A stretch of 35,746 bases of DNA from Pseudoalteromonas neustonica (GCF_001653135.1 NZ_BDDS01000029.1:1-35746), one strand, 5' to 3'; counted from the first letter of the stretch, positions 1 to 10,400 are shown. Numbers and translations are program-made. The notes: generated by a model not told the origin, from the sequence alone.

Positions 1-127
<127 letters not shown>

Positions 128-892
128 TTATCTTGCACTAACCTCTTTATGCTCCGCCTGTGCGAGCTGTATATACTTACGCTCTACTAGTTGTGATAGC
201 GGTACAAGCTCAAAGCCTTGTTGTTCAAGCTCGGGTAGCATGCGCTGTAAAAATTCTATGGTTTCAGGGTGAGGGTGGGCGATGGCAATGGCGAAGTTAT
301 AACGATCTGCCTTATACTTAAGTTCGTTAAAGCGAAATTGTAATTGCTGTTCGTTGAGGATGTTGTCTAAAAATACATGGCGGCCAACATTTTCTACGCC
401 ATATAAATTAGCCACGTTTTGCGCTTGGCTTAAGCCGGTGGTGCGGCTGTCTAAAAAATAGAGGTTACGTTTTTTAAGCACTTCCATGGTCCACTTCATG
501 GGTAAGCTCTCTTGCGTAAGTGCGGAGCCCATATGGTTATTAACCCCTTTCACTTGCGGTAAGCTGGCAAGTGCATTCCCTAAAGTATATTGCAGTTGTT
601 CTTTGCTCATATCGCTGGTGAGTGCACCTGGGCCGAGAGCTTTACTAGTATCGAGCGCTTGCATTGGAATGTGCAGTAATAATTCTTTATTTGCTTTGCT
701 TGCTAGGCGAGCAAAAATTTGTGAATAAGGGGTATGAGGCAAAATCGAGTACGATATTTTACCGGGTAAATTTAGGGTATTTAAGTCGCGCTGATGATTA
801 CCAATATCATCAATCACTATGGCTATTTGCTTACCTAAGGCAAGCGAGGGTAAGGTACAAATAACCAGTAATAACCAAGTCAGTTTTTTCAC
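128..892 (-). CDS. yibQ: Divergent polysaccharide deacetylase family protein (YibQ-like)
   Basis: A 254-residue periplasmic protein with a signal peptide (hydrophobic residues 5-18, likely cleavage after ALG at about residue 20) and a carbohydrate-deacetylase-like fold of the divergent polysaccharide deacetylase family (formerly DUF610). Visible landmarks are IDDIG near residue 27, HIPMQ near 74, NNHMGS with His120, DSRTT, and a late HPHP. The length fits YibQ. In E. coli the order is gpmM-envC-yibQ; here an S41 protease lies between envC and yibQ. It is the last gene of the operon, about 40 nt downstream of the protease gene. Its substrate is unknown; a role in envelope polysaccharide or peptidoglycan handling is inferred from family and neighbours. 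No intrinsic terminator follows: a heptamer array begins one base beyond the stop codon. Confidence 0.9.
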   Translation of the reverse strand: MKKLTWLLLVICTLPSLALGKQIAIVIDDIGNHQRDLNTLNLPGKISYSILPHTPYSQIFARLASKANKELLLHIPMQALDTSKALGPGALTSDMSKEQLQYTLGNALASLPQVKGVNNHMGSALTQESLPMKWTMEVLKKRNLYFLDSRTTGLSQAQNVANLYGVENVGRHVFLDNILNEQQLQFRFNELKYKADRYNFAIAIAHPHPETIEFLQRMLPELEQQGFELVPLSQLVERKYIQLAQAEHKEVSAR

Positions 893-932
893 GTTTATAA
901 TTTTTATTATCTTTTTATGTGAGCTAAAACAC

Positions 933-2192
933 TTATTTCATCGTGAGTAGCTGCTGCGCTTTTAATAGTAAAGGATCGCCTGGGCTGAGATCAGGCCACA
1001 TGCGATTGCCGTTTCCTTGTTCGTTTTTTATTATAACGACTTTATCTATTTGTGAAAGTGCTGTTTGATTTATCGCCCAATCGGGAGTGATACCTATCCC
1101 GTCAATAGATTGTCCTGAAGGGGTGAAGTACTTTGCCGTTGTTAATTTGAGGGCGGTATTGCCGTTACCCAGCGGGATTAATGACTGCACTGAGCCTTTG
1201 CCGAATGATTGGCTCCCGATCAGGGTCGCTCTATGATTATCTTTTAATGCGGCGGCCAAAATCTCTGCCGCTGACGCGGAGTTTTCATTAATCAGCACAA
1301 CGATTGGTGCGCCATTTAAGATATCACCTTTTTTTGCGCTAAAGCTTTGGTTAGCATCGTAAAATCGACCACGCGTAGTGACTATTGTGCCACTTTGCAA
1401 AAATAGATCTGAAACGGCTACTGCACTTTGTAATGTCCCGCCTGGGTTATCGCGTAAATCAAGTACTAAGCCTGTAAGTGAGTTGCCGTAATTACTTTGT
1501 AGTTTGGTAATTTGACGTGCTACCTCATGTAAAGTGTTGTTGCTAAAGTTATTAATTGCTAAGTAACCGATGCCAAATTCAGACAGTGAGCTGGTGACGC
1601 TCTCTAAACTGATCTCTGTACGAGTGAGTGCAAAGTCAATGGGTTGTATAGCATCGTTGCGTTTAATGGTTAATGTTACTGTGGCTGTGTCGCTATTTCT
1701 AATCATGCTAGTGACTTGATTAATATCTTTATTCACGACTGACTGCTGATTAACAGCCAGAACAATATCGTTTTTTTGAACGCCAGCAATGGCTGCAGGG
1801 GAGTTTTTTATGGCATTTAAAATGATTATTTGCTTTTCTTGCTCTTTTACTTCAATACCGAGCCCTGTGTAACGACCATTGGTACTGCTAAAAAGGGCTT
1901 CGAGTTCTTTTTCGTCAAGGTACTTTGAGTAAGGATCTAATTTGGCTAACAGGGCTTCAAACGGTTGCGTTGTTTCAAAGCTTTGCTGCAAAGCGAGATC
2001 TTCAACGTAGTATGCGTGAATATTAAAAAGGATTTCGTTTTTTTGCTGGCTTTTTAAATCATTAACAGAGGTGACGGCAGCACTACTAAAGCTGATGCAC
2101 AGTATACAGATAAGTAAAAAGTAACTTATTGAACAGTTAATAGCATAATGTTGTAACTGTTGTGAGATAGAGTGTATTTTTGTATTAAGCAT
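933..2192 (-). CDS. S41 family C-terminal processing peptidase with PDZ domain
   Basis: A carboxyl-terminal processing serine protease of 419 residues acting in the periplasm. The N-terminus has a hydrophobic export segment (about residues 19-38). A PDZ domain lies at about 105-190, with the GLGIEV entry and a SPAAIAGVQKND stretch. The S41 catalytic domain follows, with the LDLRDNPGG motif and a Ser-Lys dyad: Ser307 in ENSASAAE and Lys332 in FGKGSVQ, 25 residues apart as in Prc/CtpA. I chose the ATG at 2192 because GGAGG lies six bases upstream. A longer reading from 2228 starts directly at the envC stop codon but has no comparable ribosome-binding site. It sits between envC and yibQ, so a role in turnover of peptidoglycan hydrolases or their regulators is a reasonable inference. 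Confidence 0.9.
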   Translation of the reverse strand: MLNTKIHSISQQLQHYAINCSISYFLLICILCISFSSAAVTSVNDLKSQQKNEILFNIHAYYVEDLALQQSFETTQPFEALLAKLDPYSKYLDEKELEALFSSTNGRYTGLGIEVKEQEKQIIILNAIKNSPAAIAGVQKNDIVLAVNQQSVVNKDINQVTSMIRNSDTATVTLTIKRNDAIQPIDFALTRTEISLESVTSSLSEFGIGYLAINNFSNNTLHEVARQITKLQSNYGNSLTGLVLDLRDNPGGTLQSAVAVSDLFLQSGTIVTTRGRFYDANQSFSAKKGDILNGAPIVVLINENSASAAEILAAALKDNHRATLIGSQSFGKGSVQSLIPLGNGNTALKLTTAKYFTPSGQSIDGIGITPDWAINQTALSQIDKVVIIKNEQGNGNRMWPDLSPGDPLLLKAQQLLTMK

Positions 2193-2228
2193 CAGCTGCC
2201 TCCAGAGAGGGTGCAGCTGTTTAATCAA

Positions 2229-3383
2229 TTAAATGCGTCTGCACCATTTTACAGGATTTACTGCGCGTCCTTTGTGGCGTATTTCAAAGTATAGACCAGA
2301 ACTGGCTTGTCCGCCGCTTTGTCCTACTAATGCAATGGTATCGCCTTGGCGAACCATATCGCCTACGTCTTTTAATAAGGTTTGGGTATGGCCATATAAA
2401 CTCATAAAGCCTTCGCCGTGGTCGATTACAATAACCCAGCCATAACCTTTCAACCAATCAGCAAATACTACTTGGCCGTTATGTACACTGTGTACATTGT
2501 TGCCTTCGTTAGCGCCAATAAGTACGCCTTTCCAGTCAATACCGCCATGTTTCTTTTGCCCAAAACTATGCTTAAGCTTGCCCTTTGTTGGCCAATTTAA
2601 TTTACCTTTGCTAGTGCTTAAGCCAAGCAGCTCTACTTTTTGAGTTTTTTCTTGTTCGAGTGTTTGTAGGGTACTGAGTAGCGTTTTTTCGTTTTCTTTT
2701 AAATAATTGATCGAACTTTTAGTGGAGCTAAGTTTATTTTTTAAATCACGAATATTTTTTTTACGTTGTTGTTGCGCGGTAATAAGCGCTTGTTGTCGGC
2801 TTGCTTGCTCTTTGTGTAAGGTAACTAAGTGCTGGGTGGTTTTTTCAAGCTCAGTTTGTACTTTTTCAATTTCAATGAGGAGTTCTTTTAACTCATCGAT
2901 TTGTTTAATGCGGGCTTTATTTAAGTAATTGTAATAACTTAATGTTCGCTCCATTTGTGCGGTGTTTTCTTGATTTAAAAGCATTTTAGAATAGTCATGA
3001 CCGCCAGACATATAGGCGCTTTTAATTTGTGCGGCGAGAGCTTGTTGCTGTAATTTACGCTTTTTTTCTAAGGTATTAGCTTGCTGCTGTTGCTGTTTTT
3101 GTTGTTTTTTGGTTTCACTAATGGATTGTTCGGCAATGTTGAGTGCTTTGGCACTTTTAGCTATATCGAGTTCGTGCTGTTGTAGGTTTTTTTGTAGTTT
3201 TGCAATGTCGCTGCGCTGCGCTTGTAGTTGCGCTTCGGTTTGTTTGATTGCCGTTTGAATTTCAGATAAATCTTTTTTAGTACGATCTTCATTAGCAGTG
3301 GCAGGAGCCACCACTAATGAAGTGAATATTAACGCAGTAAAAGCGAGTGCACTAAAAGTTAACGGGCTAATACTTTTTATCAT
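2229..3383 (-). CDS. envC: Murein hydrolase activator EnvC (M23/LytM family)
   Basis: A periplasmic activator of the division amidases AmiA/AmiB at the septum, in concert with FtsEX. The 384-residue protein has a signal peptide cleaved probably after ATA at residue 30, a long Gln/Lys-rich coiled coil (about 33-250) and a C-terminal LytM domain (about 260-380). In the LytM domain the first zinc-ligand motif HxxxD is present (His279, Asp283) and His332 in YGH is present, but the terminal HLH of active endopeptidases is replaced by Gly-Leu-Tyr at 363-365. It should therefore be catalytically dead, as family knowledge says for EnvC. It starts three bases after the gpmI stop codon with a weak ribosome-binding site, suggesting translational coupling. 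Gene order gpmI-envC is as in E. coli. Confidence 0.94.
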   Translation of the reverse strand: MIKSISPLTFSALAFTALIFTSLVVAPATANEDRTKKDLSEIQTAIKQTEAQLQAQRSDIAKLQKNLQQHELDIAKSAKALNIAEQSISETKKQQKQQQQQANTLEKKRKLQQQALAAQIKSAYMSGGHDYSKMLLNQENTAQMERTLSYYNYLNKARIKQIDELKELLIEIEKVQTELEKTTQHLVTLHKEQASRQQALITAQQQRKKNIRDLKNKLSSTKSSINYLKENEKTLLSTLQTLEQEKTQKVELLGLSTSKGKLNWPTKGKLKHSFGQKKHGGIDWKGVLIGANEGNNVHSVHNGQVVFADWLKGYGWVIVIDHGEGFMSLYGHTQTLLKDVGDMVRQGDTIALVGQSGGQASSGLYFEIRHKGRAVNPVKWCRRI

Positions 3384-3386
3384 GGT

Positions 3387-4931
3387 TTATTTCAGTGTCA
3401 TGATTGGTGTGCCAGTCATTTCAACTGGCTGTTCCATGCCCATTAAGTGCAACATGGTTGGTGCTACATCACTTAATGCTTTACCTTCACTTGGCGTGGC
3501 ATCGCGACCTACATAAATAAACGGCACCGGTTCGCTGGTGTGTGCGGTATGAGCTTGGCCAGTTTCAAGGTTAGCCATTTGCTCTGCATTACCATGATCG
3601 GCTGTAATAAGTGCTTCTCCGCCAAACTCGTTGAGCGCTGCAACAACACGGCCAATACAGTGATCAACCGCTTCACAGGCTTTAACAGCAGCTTCAAATA
3701 CACCTGAATGACCGACCATATCACCGTTTGGATAGTTACAAATAATTGCGTCGTATTTGCCGCTTTTAATTGCGTCTACTAGCTTATCGGTGAGCATTTC
3801 TGAGTTCATTTCTGGTTGTAGGTCGTAAGTTGCAACTTGCGGTGACGGGATCAGCTCGCGTGTTTCGCCTTCAAATTCATTTTCACGTCCGCCACTAAAG
3901 AAAAACGTAACGTGTGCGTATTTTTCTGTTTCAGAGATACGCAGTTGGGTTTTACCGTGTTTTTCAAACCATTCACCCAGTACATTTGTTAAAGGCACGG
4001 GCGCGAATGCTGCTGGTGCGTCGATGTCAGCTGCGTATTCGGTTAACATCACAAAGGCACTTAACTGTGGTGCTTTTTTCTTGGTAAAACCGGCAAAATC
4101 TTTATCGACAAATGCGCGGGTCATTTCACGGGCGCGATCGGCTCTAAAGTTTAAGAATATAACGGTGTCGCCATCATTAATTTGTACGGCGTCTTGGTTT
4201 TGTGGTGCAATGGTTGTTGCAGCAACAAACTCATCGTTTTCATCACGTTCGTAAGCTGCGGCTAATGCATCAACAGCGTTTTCGTAGCTGTATTGTGCAA
4301 TACCACTTACCATTAGGTCGTAGGCTTGCTCTACGCGGTTCCAGCGATTATCGCGGTCCATCGCGTAATAACGACCGATAACTGATGCTAAGCGCCCACA
4401 GTTTAATTCACTGAATAGAGCCTCTATACGCTCAATCGATGTTTTTGCGCTGCGCGGCGGGGTGTCTCGGCCATCTAAAAACGCATGAAAGTATACTTCT
4501 TTAGCACCACGTGCAGCGGCCATCTTGATTGCGGCAACAATGTGGTCTTCATGACTATGAACACCACCTGGGCTTAATAAACCCATTAAGTGCACTGCTT
4601 TACCTGCATTTACCGCTTTGTCGATATTCTCAACTAGCGTTGGGTTGTGTTCAAATTCACCATCATCTATCGATTTAGTAATACGGGTGAAGTCTTGATA
4701 AACCACGCGCCCTGCGCCAAGGTTTACATGGCCAACTTCTGAGTTGCCCATTTGACCATCAGGAAGACCAACATCTAAACCAGAACCTGAAATTAGAGTG
4801 TGCGGGCGAGTTGCCCAAAGTTCGTCTAAAACGGGCGTATTTGCCGCTAAGATTGCATTACTTTGTTCATCTTCACGGTATCCCCAACCATCTAAAATCA
4901 TTAATACCAAAGGTTTTTTATGTTGTGTCAT
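3387..4931 (-). CDS. gpmI: 2,3-bisphosphoglycerate-independent phosphoglycerate mutase
   Basis: Interconverts 3-phosphoglycerate and 2-phosphoglycerate in cytosolic glycolysis/gluconeogenesis using a phosphoserine intermediate and manganese. The 514-residue length is typical of the family. The N-terminus carries the metal-binding LMILDGWG (Asp14), and the catalytic serine is Ser64 in MGNSEVGH. Further alkaline-phosphatase-superfamily motifs are SPGGVHSHEDH, DGRDTPP and, near the C-terminus, ADHGNAEQM. An AGGAG ribosome-binding site precedes the ATG by six bases. It is the first gene of a minus-strand operon with envC, the S41 protease and yibQ. It is divergent from yibN across about 200 bases that must hold both promoters. 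Confidence 0.97.
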   Translation of the reverse strand: MTQHKKPLVLMILDGWGYREDEQSNAILAANTPVLDELWATRPHTLISGSGLDVGLPDGQMGNSEVGHVNLGAGRVVYQDFTRITKSIDDGEFEHNPTLVENIDKAVNAGKAVHLMGLLSPGGVHSHEDHIVAAIKMAAARGAKEVYFHAFLDGRDTPPRSAKTSIERIEALFSELNCGRLASVIGRYYAMDRDNRWNRVEQAYDLMVSGIAQYSYENAVDALAAAYERDENDEFVAATTIAPQNQDAVQINDGDTVIFLNFRADRAREMTRAFVDKDFAGFTKKKAPQLSAFVMLTEYAADIDAPAAFAPVPLTNVLGEWFEKHGKTQLRISETEKYAHVTFFFSGGRENEFEGETRELIPSPQVATYDLQPEMNSEMLTDKLVDAIKSGKYDAIICNYPNGDMVGHSGVFEAAVKACEAVDHCIGRVVAALNEFGGEALITADHGNAEQMANLETGQAHTAHTSEPVPFIYVGRDATPSEGKALSDVAPTMLHLMGMEQPVEMTGTPIMTLK

Positions 4932-5059
4932 TTTTGCTCCTGAAAATTAGCTCCTGCCTAGCCTTAGCATACCGTGTTTTGTATTTATGATCAGCAATCA
5001 ATGGGTGATATTAAAATATTTCACTCTCTGGTAATTTTTAATCAAGCACGTATACTTGC

Positions 5060-5106
5060 GTGGCTAGGGCAGTGCCCTTACGTTTAACCCCAGCGCTAAA
5101 GGCGCG
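5060..5106. repeat. REP-like palindromic fragment upstream of yibN
   Basis: This short stretch before yibN contains the self-complementary pieces AGGGCAGTGCCCT and AGCGCTAAAGGCGCGGG. They resemble the GCGCTAAAGCGC palindromes found elsewhere in the window (26800-26828). I read it as a degenerate REP-type palindrome. It makes an in-frame extension of yibN upstream of 5132 unlikely to be coding. Confidence 0.4.
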
Positions 5107-5131
5107 GGACAATTTTCATAGTGGAAGACGC

Positions 5132-5563
5132 ATGGATCAATATATAGAGTTTGTTAGTAATCACCCAATATTAAGTGCTGCTTGGGTAGGTTTGGTTGCG
5201 CTGATTGTGGGCGGCTGGTTTAAAAGTAAATTTTCAGCAATTCGCCAAATAAATCCACAGCAATTAACGTTATTAATTAACCGTGAAGACGGTCTTGTTG
5301 TCGATATTCGCGCTCAAAAAGAATTTAATAATGGCCGGATTGCAGGTGCTGAACACTTAAGCCCTGAAAAAGCGAAACAATCTGACTTCTCAAGCCTTGA
5401 AAAGTCTAAGAGTAAACCCATTATATTGGTATGTACCACAGGCATGACAGCCTCAGGTATCGCAACCGCTATGCATAAAGCGGGTTTTGAATCGGTTTAT
5501 GTATTATCTGGTGGTATGGGTGCGTGGCAAAATGCGGGCCTTCCAACGACAACGGGTCGCTAA
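5132..5563 (+). CDS. yibN: Membrane-anchored rhodanese-like sulfurtransferase (YibN)
   Basis: A 143-residue single-domain rhodanese with an N-terminal membrane anchor (about residues 11-30, LSAAWVGLVALIVGGW) and the rhodanese domain facing the cytosol. The domain shows VDIRAQKEFNNGRIAG and the active-site loop CTTGMTAS with Cys101, which would carry the persulfide. The start at 5132 is preferred because GGAAG precedes it and family members begin close to the anchor; the open frame extends upstream to 5060, but that extension is REP-like sequence. It begins the yibN-grxC-secB-gpsA operon seen in E. coli. The physiological sulfur acceptor is unknown. Confidence 0.9.
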   Translation: MDQYIEFVSNHPILSAAWVGLVALIVGGWFKSKFSAIRQINPQQLTLLINREDGLVVDIRAQKEFNNGRIAGAEHLSPEKAKQSDFSSLEKSKSKPIILVCTTGMTASGIATAMHKAGFESVYVLSGGMGAWQNAGLPTTTGR

Positions 5564-5594
5564 TTTATTTAGTTAGGCCGATAGAGGAATTGTT

Positions 5595-5852
5595 ATGAGT
5601 AATGTTGTTCTTTACACCAAAGCGTATTGTCCTTTTTGCCAGCGTGCATTGGCATTGCTAACAAGCAAAGGTGTGCAATTTACAAATATAGATATTGGTG
5701 TACAACCGCAATTACGCGATGAAATGATTGCCAAAGCTGGTGGCGCAAGCACAGTACCGCAAATTTTTATTAATGATGAGCATATCGGCGGTTGTGACGA
5801 CATGATGGCTATAGAAGCCCAAGGCAAACTTGACGCTAAGTTAAACGCTTAA
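5595..5852 (+). CDS. grxC: Glutaredoxin 3
   Basis: A cytosolic dithiol glutaredoxin of 85 residues that reduces disulfides and glutathione mixed disulfides using glutathione. The active site CPFC is at Cys12-Cys15, the cis-proline motif TVPQIF is near residue 54, and the glutathione-binding GGCDD follows. The size is normal for GrxC. A GAGG ribosome-binding site precedes the ATG. It lies 31 bases after yibN and 38 bases before secB in an operon whose order is as in E. coli. Confidence 0.96.
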   Translation: MSNVVLYTKAYCPFCQRALALLTSKGVQFTNIDIGVQPQLRDEMIAKAGGASTVPQIFINDEHIGGCDDMMAIEAQGKLDAKLNA

Positions 5853-5890
5853 GCACTTATTATAAAAACGATTAAAAGTTAGGATTTATC

Positions 5891-6379
5891 ATGAACGAAG
5901 AAAACCAAAACGTAGCAGCACAAGAAGAAACTGGCGCACAATTTACTATTCAACGTATTTACACAAAAGATGTGTCTTTTGAAACGCCAAATTCGCCTGC
6001 TATCTTTCAAAAAGAGTGGACACCGGAAGTTAAACTTGATCTTGATACACGTTCAAACAAATTAGACGAAGGTGTTTTTGAAGTTGTATTAGCGCTAACT
6101 GTAACGGCTTCTATCGGTGAAGAAACTGCGTTTTTATGTGAAATTCAACAAGCGGGTATTTTTACCATTGCTGAAGTTGAAGAAGTGCAACTTGCGCACA
6201 TGCTTGGTGCATTCTGCCCTAACGTGTTGTTCCCATATGCACGTGAAGCGGTATCTAACCTAGTAAACCGTGGTACGTTCCCACAGCTTAATCTTGCACC
6301 TGTAAACTTTGACGCGTTGTTCGCGCAATACATGCAGCAACGTGCAGCACAAGCTGATCAGGCAACTGCAGACGCATAA
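5891..6379 (+). CDS. secB: Protein-export chaperone SecB
   Basis: A cytosolic tetrameric chaperone that keeps precursor proteins unfolded and hands them to SecA at the translocon. The 162-residue sequence shows the conserved FTIQRIYTKDVSFETPNSP start, the acidic strand LDLDTRSN, and LCEIQQAGIF. The later HMLGAFCPNVLFPYAREAV region is the family signature. The C-terminal tail is Ala/Gln-rich. A TAGGA ribosome-binding site precedes the ATG. gpsA follows after three bases, implying translational coupling. Confidence 0.97.
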   Translation: MNEENQNVAAQEETGAQFTIQRIYTKDVSFETPNSPAIFQKEWTPEVKLDLDTRSNKLDEGVFEVVLALTVTASIGEETAFLCEIQQAGIFTIAEVEEVQLAHMLGAFCPNVLFPYAREAVSNLVNRGTFPQLNLAPVNFDALFAQYMQQRAAQADQATADA

Positions 6380-6382
6380 TTT

Positions 6383-7390
6383 ATGAGTACAGCCAATTCA
6401 GCTGTTACTGTATTAGGGGCGGGGTCTTATGGCACCGCCCTTGCTATTTGCTTAGCCCGAAATGGTCACCAAGTGACTCTTTGGGGACGCAATAGCGACG
6501 ACGTTGCCACGCTTGCAGCTGAGCGGAAAAATCAACGTTACCTTCCTGATGTCGCATTTCCGGACACCCTATTACTCGAAGCCGATTTACACACAGCCGT
6601 TACAGCTAGCAAAATTGTACTAGTTGTTGTGCCGAGCCATGCATTTGGCGATACGCTGCAGCAAATAAAACCTTCGTTGCTTGATGGTGCTGAAGTTGCG
6701 TGGGCGACCAAAGGGCTTGAGCCTGATACTGGGCGATTATTACAAGAAGTTGCTCAGCAAGAGTTAGGTGATGAAATACCGTTAGCGGTTATATCGGGTC
6801 CTACCTTTGCAAAAGAAATGGCAATGGGTTTGGTTACTGCTGTATCTGTTTCATCAACGTCTCCAAGCTTTGCTAAACAACTCGCTGATTTATTGCATTG
6901 TGGCCGCTCGTTTAGGGTGTATAACAATGATGACTTTATTGGAATTCAGCTCGGTGGCGCGGTTAAAAACGTGATTGCAATTGGTGCGGGTATGTCGGAT
7001 GGTTTTGGCTTTGGTGCAAATGCACGTACTGCTTTGATCACTCGCGGTTTAGCCGAGCTATGTCGCTTAGGTTGCGCGCTGGGTGCAAAGCCTGAGACCT
7101 TTATGGGAATGGCTGGTCTTGGTGACCTTATACTAACTTGTACAGATAACCAGTCTCGTAATCGTCGATTTGGTATTGCGCTTGGAAAAGGTGAAACGGT
7201 CGATTCGGCCATGGAATCAATTGGCCAAGTTGTCGAAGGCTATCGCAACACCAAAGAGGTTTATTTACTCGCCCAGCGAACAGGTATTGAAATGCCTATC
7301 ACTGAGCAAATTTATCAGGTTCTTTATCAAAATAAAGACGTGAAAGAAGCTGCAATGGCCTTATTGGGTCGAGAGCAAAAATCTGAGTAA
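6383..7390 (+). CDS. gpsA: Glycerol-3-phosphate dehydrogenase [NAD(P)+]
   Basis: Reduces dihydroxyacetone phosphate to sn-glycerol 3-phosphate, the first committed precursor of phospholipids. The 335-residue protein has the N-terminal Rossmann motif GAGSYGTALA (residues 12-21), the segment WATKGLEP, the catalytic-lysine region GGAVKNVIAIGAG and the substrate-binding NARTALITRGLAE. It starts three bases after secB and closes the operon. A strong hairpin with T-tracts on both sides follows at 7405-7437. Confidence 0.97.
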   Translation: MSTANSAVTVLGAGSYGTALAICLARNGHQVTLWGRNSDDVATLAAERKNQRYLPDVAFPDTLLLEADLHTAVTASKIVLVVVPSHAFGDTLQQIKPSLLDGAEVAWATKGLEPDTGRLLQEVAQQELGDEIPLAVISGPTFAKEMAMGLVTAVSVSSTSPSFAKQLADLLHCGRSFRVYNNDDFIGIQLGGAVKNVIAIGAGMSDGFGFGANARTALITRGLAELCRLGCALGAKPETFMGMAGLGDLILTCTDNQSRNRRFGIALGKGETVDSAMESIGQVVEGYRNTKEVYLLAQRTGIEMPITEQIYQVLYQNKDVKEAAMALLGREQKSE

Positions 7391-7404
7391 TGACTGATAA
7401 ATAA

Positions 7405-7437
7405 GATAAAAAGCGCGATATTATCGCGTTTTTTATC
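7405..7437. terminator. Bidirectional intrinsic terminator between gpsA and the GGDEF/EAL gene
   Basis: A near-perfect palindrome built on AAGCGCGATATTATCGCGTT is flanked by an A-run on the left and a T-run on the right, so it can end transcription from either side. It lies 15 bases after gpsA and a few bases from the 3' end of the convergent GGDEF/EAL gene. Confidence 0.88.
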
Positions 7438-7442
7438 TTCGT

Positions 7443-10400
7443 TTATAACTCATCAGTAAAGTCTGTGTCTTTTGGGGCGTTACTTTTGTTTACGAACTCC
7501 GCTACCTTATCTACATGTAATGGCCGACTGTAATAGTAGCCTTGCATATAACTACATCCCATTACATGCAGCATATAGGCTTGTGCTTTTGTTTCAACGC
7601 CCTCAGCGATAACATCAATATTTAAGTATTTAGCCAGACGAATAATTGTGGCCGTGATATTACGATCTTGTTCATTGTCGACGATGTCTTTAATAAATGA
7701 GCGATCTATTTTTAGTGTATCAATCGGAAAGCGTTTTAAGTACCCAAGGGATGAGTGCCCTGTACCAAAGTCGTCTAATGCAATTGTAAAGCCCAGTGCT
7801 TTCAAGCGGTTCATTTGTTGTTGTGCGAATTCAGGATTATCCATCATCGCACTTTCGGTTATTTCAAGCTCTACACATCGTGCCGGTACATCATAATTGG
7901 TTAGGCATTCGGTGAGGGTTTCAACTAAGCTGGATTGTTGAAAATGCAGGGCTGAAATATTAATGGCAACCTTTCCAAAGTTAACGTCTTGACTACGCCA
8001 AATCTCGAGTTGTTTAAACAACTGTTTCATTAGTAATAAAGTAAGTGGAATGATGGCACCATTTTGTTCTGCAATAGGAATAAACTCTGCAGGACTAATA
8101 ATATTACTCCCTTCTTGGGGCCAGCGAACAAGCGCTTCAAAACCGTGAATTTGATCTTTATTTACATCATATTTAGGTTGGTAAAATAATTGAAAATCAT
8201 CATTTTCAATTGCTCTAAATAGCGCACTTTCTTTACTGAGTGTATTTGGGTCGATGGTGTGTTTTGATTTATCAAAAAATTGGTAATTATTGTGTCCCAT
8301 TTTTTTTGCGTGGTTAAGCGCGCTATTGGCACTGCGCATTAATGCGTCACTGGTGTAGCCATTGTCAGGGTAAGTGGCAATGCCGCAGCAGGCTGATATT
8401 GAGCTTTCTATACCATTGAGTAAAAAAGGTGTTTGAAATTGTTTGAGGATATTGTCGGCCAATTTTTTTGCAAAGAAAATGGTCATGCCTGAATATAAGT
8501 AAGGGGGTACCAGTACGGCAAATTCATCACCACCTAATCGCGCTAATGTAAAGCCGGAATCAAGCATTTGGGTTAATCGACCTGCGACTTCTTTTAATAA
8601 CTCATCGCCAAGAGAGTGACCTAATGAGTCGTTAATTTTTTTAAAATTGTCTAAATCGATAAAGATGATCAATAAATTTGGAAAATTATTATTGCAACTG
8701 GCGATTGCTTTGTTAACGGATTCAATAAAAATAACTCTATTTGAAAGGCCTGTTACAGTGTCTCTAATGGTTAAGCGTAACATTGCTCGTTCATTGTTCT
8801 TACGCGCCGTAACATCGGAAAATAGACCAATGTAATGTGCATGGCTAGTTCGCAAGTTTGGGGTTTGCACTTTGGTAATAGAGAGATCGAGCGCATACGG
8901 TTGACCATCTTTTCGTAAATTCCAAATTTCACCAGACCAATAGCCATCAGCTTCTAGCTCATTATTAATAAGGTTTTCTAACTTATGATCGCGGCCATTT
9001 ATGGTGAGTAATTTAGGTTTTTTGCCTATTACATCTTCAGATTTATAGCCACAAATATGAGTAAACGCTGGATTAATTTGAGTGATTTGCAAATGTTCAT
9101 CGGCAATCCAAATAGCATCTTTTGATTGTGCCATCAGCGCATTTGAAAGGTTATGCTTAGCGCTATTTTTTAGCTTAAGAATAATAAAAAACAATATTAA
9201 GATTAAGCTGATACCAAATATAATAGCTGCATAAGTGAACCAGTTAGGTATTAAAAAGGCTGTTTGCTTAATGTGTAAAACGAGCGGGGGACTATTTTCT
9301 TGATTGAGGTTTTTTACTTCTAAATAGGTATCGTGTAATAGGTTGGATAGGCTCAGCATATTTTGTGAAATAGGCAGCGTTTGCCATTCACCATCAGAGG
9401 TTAATCTATAACTGAGCTTTGCGGGCATATTGTTTAAGTTACCAAACCAAATTGTAGTCCCTTTGAGTGGTTGATCCGCCTGTACAGCATTTGTCGCTAA
9501 ATGATAAAAGCTTTGGTTTGTGTGTTGGTAGTGCAATGTAAGTTTACTGATAGATAATGAATCAGTCAGTGGCGGCGTTTTATTTGATTGCGCTTCAAGT
9601 AAAACACTGTTTGTGTTGCTGTATAAAATTATTTTGTCTCGGTAACTGATAGTTAAGGAGGAGTTGGCAATGTGATCATTACTCGCAATGCCAACTATGT
9701 TGGCGCTGATGTTGTTATTAGCAATTTCATTCTCTTGGTTATCTACAGGGTGATAGAGCTTTATGCCTTGAGTGTCGCTTATCCATAAAGCATTTTTAGG
9801 GGCTTCATAAGTTGCGAATGTTGGAATTGCGCTTATCTTATTTAAGTTAAGAGTAATATCTTTAAGTATGTTTTCATTTTGTAGCTGTAATTCTCCTTTC
9901 CATAAACCGTGTGTTGTAGCCAGTAAAAATGTTGAAGAACTTGCTTGGTAGTGCAGGTTATTAATTTGACCTTCTGGCTTAGTTAATAAGGTTAATGGGG
10001 TTATTTGCCCATTTGCTACATAAAATAAGTGTTGATTAGTGGCTGCTATGTGATGAGTTTTCGAAAGTGAAGTTAAGGCAATGATTTCGTTAACTGGGTA
10101 GCGTTCAATGGTACGCTTTTGTGCAAGGTTATACTCAAGTAGTTGGCCTTTTGTTGCCACCAGTAAACTCGCTGGTAAGGTAAAGTTTAAGGCTGACACT
10201 TCATTATTTAAAATTAAATCAAATGTCTGTAATGAAGCATCGTATAGATAGAGCTCTTGGTTTGTTGCTATTGCCCACTTTTCGTCACGTAAATAATGTA
10301 TTTTAGTTATTGTTTTATTGAGTGAAAAAGAGTGTATTTGTGTAAATGTTTTATAGTATTGCTGAATACGTGGGACTGGGCTATTGGTTATAGGTGTACT

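Noticed and set aside
5060..5131. Longer N-terminus for yibN
   Set aside because: The extension is REP-like palindromic DNA, and a better ribosome-binding site precedes the ATG at 5132.
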